Assembly: GCA_025359125.1 (NCBI GenBank)
Contig: JANYHI010000082.1
Span: 1-64,000 of the forward strand
Source: Cytophagales bacterium
GTDB taxonomy: Bacteria; Bacteroidota; Bacteroidia; Cytophagales; Cyclobacteriaceae
Direction: 5' to 3'
DNA: 64,000 bases
A program made the position numbers and the translations under genes. Under the pieces are notes generated by a model that saw only the letters and a list, made by a program, of their open reading frames with translations, did not search any database and had not been told where the DNA came from. Of the stretch, positions 33,562 to 41,523 are shown piece by piece. The first letter of the stretch is position 1. The number at the start of each line of letters is the position of its first letter.

Positions 33562-34200
33562 TCATCTTTCAAAATTTAAAATTTTAAAGCTATAACCTAA
33601 ATTGGTAAAGTGCTCCAAATACCTTGGCAGAGCATGGCTCATATTTCTCTCAGCTTTTAAACTATCATGAAAAACGATAATCGAACCGGGGCGTGTCGCT
33701 TTAATAGAACCTTCAAGACACTTTTGTGGACTCAATGATTGAGAATAATCGGTAGTCAACACATCCCACATAATAATTTCATACTTATCTTTTAAGTGGT
33801 CTATCTGCTTGCCTCTTATTCTGCCATATGGCGGGCGAAATAATTTTTTAGAAGTTGGAAATTGGAAGTTAGAAGTTATTTGCAAGTCGCACATGGCTAC
33901 ATTCTGCACATACTTTTCGGTAGAAGTACCCCAGCCCCGCATGTGATGAAAGGTATGATTGCCGATTGCATGACCTTCAGCAATAATTCGTGTAAAAATT
34001 TCCGGGTTCTTGCGAATGTTATCGCCAATGCAAAAAAAAGTAGCCTTGGCTTGATATTTTTTTAAATTATCTAATACAAATTCAGTTGGCCCGGGCACAG
34101 GCCCATCGTCAAATGTTAAAAATAATTCTTTCTCGCTTGTTTTAATTCTCCATTGCAGGTTGGGAAAAAGTAAGGGAAGTATGAATGGGGTTTGGAACAA
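33562..34200 (-). CDS. Polysaccharide deacetylase (NodB domain)
   Basis: A 212-residue NodB-homology protein starting with TTG at 34200. The catalytic motifs are intact: TFDDGP (29-34) with the base and metal Asp, and HTFHH (82-86) with the two metal His. FRPPYG is the third motif, and IIMWDVLTTDY the fourth. It removes N-acetyl or O-acetyl groups from glycans such as peptidoglycan or exopolysaccharide. It lacks a signal peptide. It is flanked by glycosyltransferase and PP2C genes in a surface-glycan neighbourhood. Confidence 0.88.
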   Translation of the reverse strand: MFQTPFILPLLFPNLQWRIKTSEKELFLTFDDGPVPGPTEFVLDNLKKYQAKATFFCIGDNIRKNPEIFTRIIAEGHAIGNHTFHHMRGWGTSTEKYVQNVAMCDLQITSNFQFPTSKKLFRPPYGRIRGKQIDHLKDKYEIIMWDVLTTDYSQSLSPQKCLEGSIKATRPGSIIVFHDSLKAERNMSHALPRYLEHFTNLGYSFKILNFER

Positions 34201-34242
34201 GTCAGTTAATGGTTGATAGTTATGGGTTAATAGCTAAAAAAA

Positions 34243-35460
34243 CTACTCAACGCGGCAGGTCAATAGCGTAATATCATCGCGATATCCATTTCTGCCTTTA
34301 AAGCCATCGAGCTGCACAATAATATCTTGATGAATGGTACTTAGATCTTTAGCGTGATTTTTTTCAAAATAGCTCATCAACGATTCCTGCCCGAATTCTT
34401 CATCTTGTTCGTTTATCGTTTCCGTCAAACCGTCCGTGTAGGCAAGCAAAGTAAACTCACTAAGGTCTGTAATAAAACCTTCGTTGATAAAAGGTAATGG
34501 ATGCATGGCACCCAATACGGTAGAACCATCTTCTAGCATTCTAATTCCATGTTTCTTGTCATACAAAAACGGAGGATTATGCCCGGCATTTACATACACC
34601 ATTGTGCGCAGATTGATATCGTAAATGGCACCAAAGAAAGTTATAAACTTCTCCCCTTTTGTATTATCCAGCACTTGGAAGTTCAACGCTTCTACAATTT
34701 CGGTAAGGTTGGGGGTTTGCCGTAGTAATGTATGAAGAGAAGCTTGAAAATTTGACATCATCAACGCAGCGGGAATTCCCTTTCCACTTACATCGGCCAC
34801 ACAAATTAAAAACTGATTTTTGTTAATGGGAATATAATCGTAATAATCGCCACCAATAATATCATGTGGTAAGTAACTCGCTTCAATTTTTAAATGATCG
34901 GTATTAGGTAGTGTTTTAGGAAATAAAAACTGCTGCACATCGCTAGCAATTTCCAGTTCTTTTCGAAATGCCTCTTGCGCCAATTGCTTACGAGCCAATT
35001 TTTTATTTTCGATAGCAACCGTGATAATATTGCTAAGCGCCTGAATAAACTTTAAACCCTCATCATGCTCGTGGTTCAGCTCTTGATTTAACCCTCCTAC
35101 AAAAACAAGTGCCAAAGTATCTCCTTTGTGCGATACGGGAATCACCAAATCAAATTCATGAAAATCACAATCTTCAAATTCTGATAATTTGTGAATTCGT
35201 TTGATCAATTTGAAATGGTCATCTAATTTAATCTTGGCAAAGCTTTTCTTCGTTCCGAAATTAACTTTGCAATTCCAAACATCATCATAAACAAACAATG
35301 CTAATTTTTCTATGTCGAGGTTGGAGCGAAGGGTGAAGTTGAAAATCTTGTACAAAGAATCTTCTGGCACATTATTATTGATAGATTGGGTAATCTCCAA
35401 CAATGCGTTGATTTCCAGTTCTTTCTTTTCAACTAACTTCTTAAGTGCTAGCTCGGACAT
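34243..35460 (-). CDS. SpoIIE/RsbU-type PP2C phosphatase with sensor domain
   Basis: A 405-residue protein: a GAF-like N-terminal region (about 30-160), a short coiled segment with ASDVQQFLFP, then a PP2C/SpoIIE domain (about 195-403). The metal sites GGDYYDY, VADVSGKGIPAALMM and YTDGLTE are present. Family members dephosphorylate anti-anti-sigma factors in stress cascades. No STAS partner is adjacent, so the target is unknown. Confidence 0.87.
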   Translation of the reverse strand: MSELALKKLVEKKELEINALLEITQSINNNVPEDSLYKIFNFTLRSNLDIEKLALFVYDDVWNCKVNFGTKKSFAKIKLDDHFKLIKRIHKLSEFEDCDFHEFDLVIPVSHKGDTLALVFVGGLNQELNHEHDEGLKFIQALSNIITVAIENKKLARKQLAQEAFRKELEIASDVQQFLFPKTLPNTDHLKIEASYLPHDIIGGDYYDYIPINKNQFLICVADVSGKGIPAALMMSNFQASLHTLLRQTPNLTEIVEALNFQVLDNTKGEKFITFFGAIYDINLRTMVYVNAGHNPPFLYDKKHGIRMLEDGSTVLGAMHPLPFINEGFITDLSEFTLLAYTDGLTETINEQDEEFGQESLMSYFEKNHAKDLSTIHQDIIVQLDGFKGRNGYRDDITLLTCRVE

Positions 35461-35537
35461 AGTTTGACTTGTAAAAATAACAATTATCAGTCAAGTTAAA
35501 CCAGAAATTTATCGCTGACTAAATTTGATTAACTTCC

Positions 35538-36659
35538 TTATTTCGCACTCCTGCCCTTCCAGACAAAAGATTTATTTTGCGACAGAACAGCCACCACAAA
35601 AACGTAGAAAGGATAAATAAATTGCAATGCCAAAAAAGATGTCCAACTCCACTTGAGTTTTAAGAAATTAAGCACCTGATACAAAAACAAAAATTCTAGC
35701 AATAGCTTAGTACCCATTAAAGTAGAAAAGACTTTTGCGGGAAGCCAACCAGCCACAACCGACACACTTAAAAAAATAACGGAACCCTGAAAAGCAAAAA
35801 TAAATATTGCCAATAGCTTAGTGGATAGGGATTGATTGAATTTCCACTTGCCGGCCCAGCGAATACGCTGTTGAATAAATTTTGAAAGACTTTGTTGAGG
35901 CTGAGTAGTTACTACTGACTCTGGATTAGAAAAAAATGCAACACTTTTGGGGAACTTTTGACTGATCTTTCTCATCAAAAATTCATCATCACCGGAAGGA
36001 ATATTAAAATTATCTTTATATCCCTCAACATCACTAAAAGCAGATTTGCGAAACGCCAGGTTAGCGCCATTACTCATGGTGGCCAATCCATATAAAAGCG
36101 TAGCAGCACCAGAGCCAATCAAACTTGCAAACTCTAGCGACTGCATTTTAGAGAAGAAAGATTTTGATGGAATAATTTTTACGGCTCCTACCAGCATGTT
36201 AAGGTTTTGATCTTGAAAAGAATTGTTAACAGAGCACAGCCATTTAGTTGGAGCGGTACAATCCGCATCGGTAGTTAAAATAATTTCGCCCGAGGCATTT
36301 TCTATCGCATGAGCAAGTGCTTGTTTTTTACCTTGTTTACCAGATTCAAGCTGAAGTAATTTTCCGTTCGATCTTGCTTCTATAAATTTCTTAATAACCC
36401 CCTGCGATAAATCTGAAGAATGATCATCCACAAAAATAAACTCGGTGTGTTCCACAGGATAATCCAACTGCTCGAATGATTCTAATAACGCTGCCAGATT
36501 TTGTTCTTCGTCTCGAAAAGGAACGATAATGGATATTTTCAAGAATTTAGATAGTGCTTGCTTACTATCATCTCGCTCAACAGTAAGTTGCCAGCCCGTC
36601 ATCAAAGCAAGAACGAGCGCACCATACAATCCAAACACTAAAAAAAAATAGACCATCAT
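35538..36659 (-). CDS. Membrane-bound family 2 glycosyltransferase
   Basis: A 373-residue protein with an N-terminal helix (2-20), a GT2 catalytic domain and about three C-terminal helices (about 290-365). Motifs are VDDHSSD (nucleotide binding), TTDADC (DxD), PSGDDEFLMRK and QQRIRWAGKW (the QxxRW-type acceptor loop), typical of processive or chain-forming enzymes. Probably builds a surface polysaccharide or glycolipid. Confidence 0.88.
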   Translation of the reverse strand: MMVYFFLVFGLYGALVLALMTGWQLTVERDDSKQALSKFLKISIIVPFRDEEQNLAALLESFEQLDYPVEHTEFIFVDDHSSDLSQGVIKKFIEARSNGKLLQLESGKQGKKQALAHAIENASGEIILTTDADCTAPTKWLCSVNNSFQDQNLNMLVGAVKIIPSKSFFSKMQSLEFASLIGSGAATLLYGLATMSNGANLAFRKSAFSDVEGYKDNFNIPSGDDEFLMRKISQKFPKSVAFFSNPESVVTTQPQQSLSKFIQQRIRWAGKWKFNQSLSTKLLAIFIFAFQGSVIFLSVSVVAGWLPAKVFSTLMGTKLLLEFLFLYQVLNFLKLKWSWTSFLALQFIYPFYVFVVAVLSQNKSFVWKGRSAK

Positions 36660-36721
36660 GCCTGAAAGTTAGCAGTTAATAGTTATCAGGTTAAACCCAA
36701 TCACTAATTTTACTGCACAAA

Positions 36722-37288
36722 ATGAAGTTAAGTCCTGTTAAAGAAAAAATTATTTTAGGATTAGACCCCGGCACCAACATCATGGGCTACGGGCTACTCC
36801 ATGTTAAAGGGAGTAAACTAACGCTGATTCAGTTTGGAGTGATTAACATGGGCAAATATGGAGCGCACGAAATAAAACTGAAAAAGATTTTTGAAAGAGT
36901 ATTGGCACTCGTAGATGAATATCATCCGGATGAAGTGGCGCTGGAAGCACCTTTCTTCGGAAAAAATATTCAGTCAATGCTTAAATTAGGAAGGGCGCAA
37001 GGGGTAGCAATGGCTGCTGCGTTGTATAGAGAAGTGCCGATTACCGAATATGCTCCTAAAAAAGTAAAGCAATCCGTTACCGGGAATGGAAACGCCAGCA
37101 AAGAACAAGTGGCGAGAATGCTGATGCAAATTTTTAGCATTAAAGAATTACCAAAACTTTTAGATGCTACCGATGCGTTGGCCGTGGCGTTGTGTCACCA
37201 TTACCAAGGTGGTTCTACCAAAAGTAAATCAAAATCGTGGGAGTCGTTTTTAATAGAGAACCCGAAGAGGCTAAAGACAACGAAATGA
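36722..37288 (+). CDS. ruvC: Holliday junction resolvase RuvC
   Basis: A 188-residue endonuclease that resolves four-way junctions with RuvAB. Active-site acids are visible: D15 in LGLDPGT, E75 in VALEAPFFGKN, and the C-terminal DATDALAVALCHH motif. The C-terminus has a basic KSKSKSW extension. It overlaps the next gene by 4 bases (ATGA), an unusual pairing of a repair nuclease with a glycosyltransferase. Confidence 0.95.
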   Translation: MKLSPVKEKIILGLDPGTNIMGYGLLHVKGSKLTLIQFGVINMGKYGAHEIKLKKIFERVLALVDEYHPDEVALEAPFFGKNIQSMLKLGRAQGVAMAAALYREVPITEYAPKKVKQSVTGNGNASKEQVARMLMQIFSIKELPKLLDATDALAVALCHHYQGGSTKSKSKSWESFLIENPKRLKTTK

Positions 37289-38430
37289 AGAAAGTTTTAG
37301 TAATAAGTTTTAGCGATCTACACCACGATGCACGAGTAAGTAGGCAAATAGATTTTATTAAAGATCAGTATTCTGTTACCGCTGTTTGCTACCAAGGTAA
37401 AATAGATAGTGGTTACGAAATCGTACCCATTCAAAAAACAAATTTCACGCTAACTCACAAAATATTTTCTTCGCTCTTTTTGCTCACTCATCTGTTCGAA
37501 AAAGCTTACTCATTATTATATCAGATAACACCAATTATAGAAAAACTGAAGGGTTCAAAATTTGATCTGATTATTGCCAATGACGTAGAGAGCTTACCAT
37601 TAGCTTTTTCGTTGAAGGGCACAGCAAAAATTATTTTCGATGCCCATGAATATGCGCCACGCCATTTTGAAGATCGATTGATGTGGCGAATATTTTTTCA
37701 GTCATTCAATATTTATCTCTGCAAAAAATATATTCCATTGATAGATGGAATGACCACGGTAGGGAAAGGTCTCGCAAATGAATACCATAAAATTTTTGGC
37801 GCGTTACCAGAAATAATCACCAATGCCACCTGGTATAAAAAGATATCTCGTACAATAAATGGATCCAACAAAATAAAAATGATTCATCACGGAGGATCTA
37901 CCCCTTCCAGAAAATTAGAGTTAATGATTGAGATGATGAAACATCTGGACGAGCGCTTTACGCTCGACTTCATGCTGATAGTACCTCAATTAGCATCTTC
38001 TAAAACTTCAGGTTATATCGATTATTTAAAAAATCTGGCCGAAGGAGATAGTCGAATCCGATTTTTACCACCCCTTAAAAGTGAGGAGTTAGTAGCTTAT
38101 TTAAATCAATATGATATCGGAGTATTTCTGCTTCCGCCTATCAATTTTAATTATGCGAATACGCTGCCCAATAAATTATTTGATTTTATTCAGGCACGAC
38201 TAGCCATTGCCATTGGCCCAACACCTGAAATGGCAGAAATTGTAAATGAGTATGATATTGGTGTGGTGTCACAAGATTTTACTCCTGATAAACTAGCAGA
38301 AAAGTTAAAAACGATAACTCCTGATCTACTGAGGAAATTCAAATCTAATACTCAGCGTGCTGCGGAAGAGTTATCGGCAGAGAAAAATAAAGAGCAACTT
38401 AACCAACTGATTAAAAAATTATTTAAATAA
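37285..38430 (+). CDS. GT4-like glycosyltransferase
   Basis: A 381-residue protein from ATG 37285, sharing ATGA with the ruvC stop. N-terminal Rossmann VLVISFSDLHHDARVSRQIDF and C-terminal GT-B fold with IGVFLLPPINFNYANTLPNKLFDFIQAR and TPEMAEIV, the family 4 nucleotide-sugar loop. No signal or membrane segment. Its last 12 bases overlap the end of the convergent GH99-like gene. Confidence 0.83.
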   Translation: MKKVLVISFSDLHHDARVSRQIDFIKDQYSVTAVCYQGKIDSGYEIVPIQKTNFTLTHKIFSSLFLLTHLFEKAYSLLYQITPIIEKLKGSKFDLIIANDVESLPLAFSLKGTAKIIFDAHEYAPRHFEDRLMWRIFFQSFNIYLCKKYIPLIDGMTTVGKGLANEYHKIFGALPEIITNATWYKKISRTINGSNKIKMIHHGGSTPSRKLELMIEMMKHLDERFTLDFMLIVPQLASSKTSGYIDYLKNLAEGDSRIRFLPPLKSEELVAYLNQYDIGVFLLPPINFNYANTLPNKLFDFIQARLAIAIGPTPEMAEIVNEYDIGVVSQDFTPDKLAEKLKTITPDLLRKFKSNTQRAAEELSAEKNKEQLNQLIKKLFK

Positions 38431-39519
38431 TACATTCACTTCCTCTACTGCCTCTTTCAAAGCATTGACATACCCTCGCCCAAATTTTAAATCAGGTTCC
38501 ATATAATTTCCTTCTGCCCACTCATTCCACGATTTTAAAAAGATAATCCGCTGCTGTGGCTTTTTATCCCTGACGGTTTCCAGCACTTGCTTTACGTGTT
38601 TCTTAAAAGCCACGGGATTGGAGTGGATAAAAATATTTCCTCTTCTTCCCGACCTAGGTGAATGATCCCAATTGGGAATGATGGTAGGATACCAATTTTC
38701 TTTCGAGTCGTTCTTATCTGAAAAGTATTGAGATAATTTTTCGTAGTCGAAAATGCCACCCGTTTTTAACCAGAGCCTTCTCATTTTCATATACGCTCTT
38801 TCTGGTAAAGAATATTTGTGTTTATAGAAATGATATAAGCGAACAATATTAATCGCATCGAAACCTTTTTTAAGAATTGGTTCTGCATCTTCATCTAACA
38901 ATGTATGGCCAACAAAATGAAAGCCTGGCAAACCATTTTTTCTAGCCTCGCGCTGCCAACACGCAATAAAATTTTCTACATCAGCAAACTTCAATGGCAG
39001 GTAAATTTGAAATAGAGGTTTATCATCAACTGTAATGTAGCGTGTATCTTTAAAAGCAGGAAGCAACGCATAAAAATGAGCAAGGTAATCCTCTTCTCCG
39101 CCATACGTTTGTTCTATCAACATTCTATCAGTTCCCTCTTTGCTAAATTGTTTGTCTTGCCAACTGTGGTTCGCCCAGCTTAAACAAAAAGGAAAATCTG
39201 GCTTGCCCGATGCCAGTACTTCATTGAATGGTCGCTCCAACAATCGCTTTCCGTTGCCAAACCAGTAGTGCCAATAACAAAATCCTTCAATACCGCATTC
39301 CTTCGCCATATCTGCTTGCTGCTGGCGAACTTCTCGAAGACGCAAATCGTAGTATCCCAAATCGGCAGGAACACGCGGTTGATAATGGCCGCGAAACAAA
39401 GGCTTGGCCTTGCCAACGTTAGTCCATTCAGTAAATCCCTTACCCCACCACTCATCGTTTTCAGGAATGGGATGGAATTGTGGTAAGTAAGTGGCTATTA
39501 TTCGAACGGGTTTACTCAT
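38419..39519 (-). CDS. WbsX-like glycoside hydrolase family 99-type domain protein
   Basis: A 366-residue protein of the WbsX/GH99-like group: an IATYLPQFHPIPENDEWWGKGFTEW start, CYWHYWFGNG, LSWANHSW, and WNEWAEGNYMEPD near the end. Such proteins occur in lipopolysaccharide O-antigen and surface-glycan loci and probably cleave or transfer mannose-type sugars. It overlaps the acyltransferase by 4 bases and is co-transcribed with the FkbM gene upstream. Confidence 0.85.
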   Translation of the reverse strand: MSKPVRIIATYLPQFHPIPENDEWWGKGFTEWTNVGKAKPLFRGHYQPRVPADLGYYDLRLREVRQQQADMAKECGIEGFCYWHYWFGNGKRLLERPFNEVLASGKPDFPFCLSWANHSWQDKQFSKEGTDRMLIEQTYGGEEDYLAHFYALLPAFKDTRYITVDDKPLFQIYLPLKFADVENFIACWQREARKNGLPGFHFVGHTLLDEDAEPILKKGFDAINIVRLYHFYKHKYSLPERAYMKMRRLWLKTGGIFDYEKLSQYFSDKNDSKENWYPTIIPNWDHSPRSGRRGNIFIHSNPVAFKKHVKQVLETVRDKKPQQRIIFLKSWNEWAEGNYMEPDLKFGRGYVNALKEAVEEVNVLFK

Positions 39520-40199
39520 TTCTTTTCCTTTTGGTAAGAATCTGCCAGCAATTTTAGCTGCATTGCATCTTCCACCGTCTCAATTTTTTTATAAATGATG
39601 TCAATGTTTTTCTTTATCCAATCGGCCGAAAAATCGACAAAGCAAATGGGCTGCAATATTTTAATGACTTCTTCTGAGAACCGATAGCGAATTAGCTTGG
39701 CAGGATTACCGCCAACTATTGCATAAGGAGCAACATCTTTTGTAACGATTGAACCCGCTGCAATGATGGCACCCTTTCCTATTCTAATTCCTGAAAAAAT
39801 CATAGCTCCTGTTCCAATCCAAACTTCATCTTCAACAATAATGGGGCCTTTGCTAATGGCATCGATAGATGACCTTTTAATAAGTTTAGAATAAAAAGGA
39901 AAAGTAGTCGCGGTGTTAAGCTGATGATTTACTCCTAATAAAAAAGTTACGCTTGGGGCAATCGATACAAAATTCCCGATCTCAATTTTTTCATTAGCAG
40001 TAACGTACAAACTTTGAATAACAATAGTTCCGTAACTTCCTCTTCCAACGGTCACTACCTCCATGGGAAATTGGCGATCGCCAATCTTGGTTTCGTTATG
40101 CGGATTTCTGCGTCTCCATTCTTTTTCAAAATTTCTTTTTTGAATGGCACGCACCAGCACTCTTAGTATCGGAATTTTTAAAATAAAACTACTCATCAA
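39516..40199 (-). CDS. Hexapeptide-repeat O-acetyltransferase
   Basis: A 227-residue protein with a left-handed beta-helix: repeats [LIV]GxxxxI run through EKIEIGNFVSIAPSV, then GVNHQ (with the catalytic His), VWIGTGAMIFSGIRIGKGAIIAAGSIVTKDV and YAIVGGNPAKLIRYRF. This is the CatB/LacA-type acyltransferase family. It likely adds acetyl groups to surface sugars. Located between FkbM and WbsX-like genes. Confidence 0.88.
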   Translation of the reverse strand: MMSSFILKIPILRVLVRAIQKRNFEKEWRRRNPHNETKIGDRQFPMEVVTVGRGSYGTIVIQSLYVTANEKIEIGNFVSIAPSVTFLLGVNHQLNTATTFPFYSKLIKRSSIDAISKGPIIVEDEVWIGTGAMIFSGIRIGKGAIIAAGSIVTKDVAPYAIVGGNPAKLIRYRFSEEVIKILQPICFVDFSADWIKKNIDIIYKKIETVEDAMQLKLLADSYQKEKK

Positions 40200-40202
40200 T
40201 AA

Positions 40203-41090
40203 TTATTTCCTAGCTCGTATAATTCCTTTACTCAATCTTTTATTCCAATACATCAAACCTTGCGAAAACTCAGTGGAGTATCCATGTCTCGCTAGCAAAT
40301 TTTCGATATACTCAGGATCTCCTATTCGGTGATACGTACAAATGGCAAGTTGAATATTTTTTCCTTCTCTTAGTGTTCGCCCTGCACCTTCCAGTGCAAT
40401 TCGTTCTGCACCCTCAATATCCATTTTAATAAAGAGATCGAAATTTATTTTCTCTGTTAGAAATTCGTCAATCGTCACAAAATCTCCAACTGATTTATTC
40501 CCTACATACTTCTTGACTAAAGTAACTTTATCGCTCCAGTTGGAAAAAGTGGCTTTAAGAGGCTTTTGCCAGTGTTCTAAACATTCAAATAGAATAACAC
40601 CTTTTGTTAGCTCTATCGTGTCTAAAGAAAAAATTCCTTCTGCGGCTCCAACATCCAATAATATTTTGCCTGTGAGCTCATCATACGATCGAACATACCG
40701 ATGCGGAGATCGACTATCCTGCTCTATGACCAATGCGCGGTAATCTCTTTTTACTTTATCATCCGAGTAAAATTCAGGAAAATACAAACGCTTTCCGTTA
40801 TGATTTACAAAAGGCAAATTTTGAGAAGCATCGTGCTCTACATTAATTTCTATTTGCCGATACTCCAGCATATAATCATTTGGGTAAGAAGTGAGCCCAT
40901 GCTTACCCATAAAGGAGTAGGCTTTATTCACTTCCGTTTTCGGCATCAGAAAACCAAAAAAGAAAGCAGACTTACTTCTGCCAATTACACCCACATGACG
41001 AAAGAAGAACACGACTCTTCCTAAAAAAATATCATACATTTTTTGCCTGAATTCCAGAGGAAAAACGGCTCTATAAATCTGAGTAATCAT
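40203..41090 (-). CDS. FkbM-family methyltransferase
   Basis: A 295-residue protein. The SAM-binding Rossmann fold begins at LLDVGAAEGIFS, continues with ILFECLEHW and the FIKMDIEGAER motif, which is the FkbM signature. Likely methylates a sugar or glycan chain end. First gene of a three-gene unit with the acyltransferase and WbsX-like protein. Confidence 0.83.
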   Translation of the reverse strand: MITQIYRAVFPLEFRQKMYDIFLGRVVFFFRHVGVIGRSKSAFFFGFLMPKTEVNKAYSFMGKHGLTSYPNDYMLEYRQIEINVEHDASQNLPFVNHNGKRLYFPEFYSDDKVKRDYRALVIEQDSRSPHRYVRSYDELTGKILLDVGAAEGIFSLDTIELTKGVILFECLEHWQKPLKATFSNWSDKVTLVKKYVGNKSVGDFVTIDEFLTEKINFDLFIKMDIEGAERIALEGAGRTLREGKNIQLAICTYHRIGDPEYIENLLARHGYSTEFSQGLMYWNKRLSKGIIRARK

Positions 41091-41131
41091 CTTTTATTTT
41101 TTTCAAAAAAAACGGATAATTAATTTTCAAT

Positions 41132-41395
41132 TCAATCTTTAAATTTAAGCTTAAAGAATAAAATGGTAGAAGAAAGAATCAAAGTAAAGATATTGGAAAG
41201 AATTACCGGCAAAGAGTTGATCAACAAACCATAAATCAACCAAAGAAAAATTCCAAAACAGAAAAGGCTAAACATAACGAGCGAGAGATCTTTAGCAGAA
41301 CGGCTCTTCCATGTTTTGATAACTTGTGGAAGAAAAGAAATGGTAGTAAGACTACCAGCCGTTAGGCCAATAAATTCAACTATGTGCTTATCCAT
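41132..41395 (-). CDS. SemiSWEET-type PQ-loop sugar transporter
   Basis: An 87-residue protein from ATG 41395 (a TTG lies two codons upstream). Three helices form one triple-helix bundle, with the PQ motif in SFLPQVIKTWKSRSAKDLS at the end of the first helix and W/N positions (LIYGLLIN, NIFTLILS) as in SemiSWEETs, which dimerise to carry small sugars. It sits at the edge of the glycan-modifying genes. Confidence 0.83.
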   Translation of the reverse strand: MDKHIVEFIGLTAGSLTTISFLPQVIKTWKSRSAKDLSLVMFSLFCFGIFLWLIYGLLINSLPVILSNIFTLILSSTILFFKLKFKD

Positions 41396-41523
41396 CCTCA
41401 AAAATATAGAACTTCAAGAGAATAATATATTTGCGATGATCCCTCTTCAAAAAATATTACCGTGGCCATTAAAATAGACAGCATCGCTAGGCACTTTTAT
41501 CTACCTTTACCAAGTCTATTACC

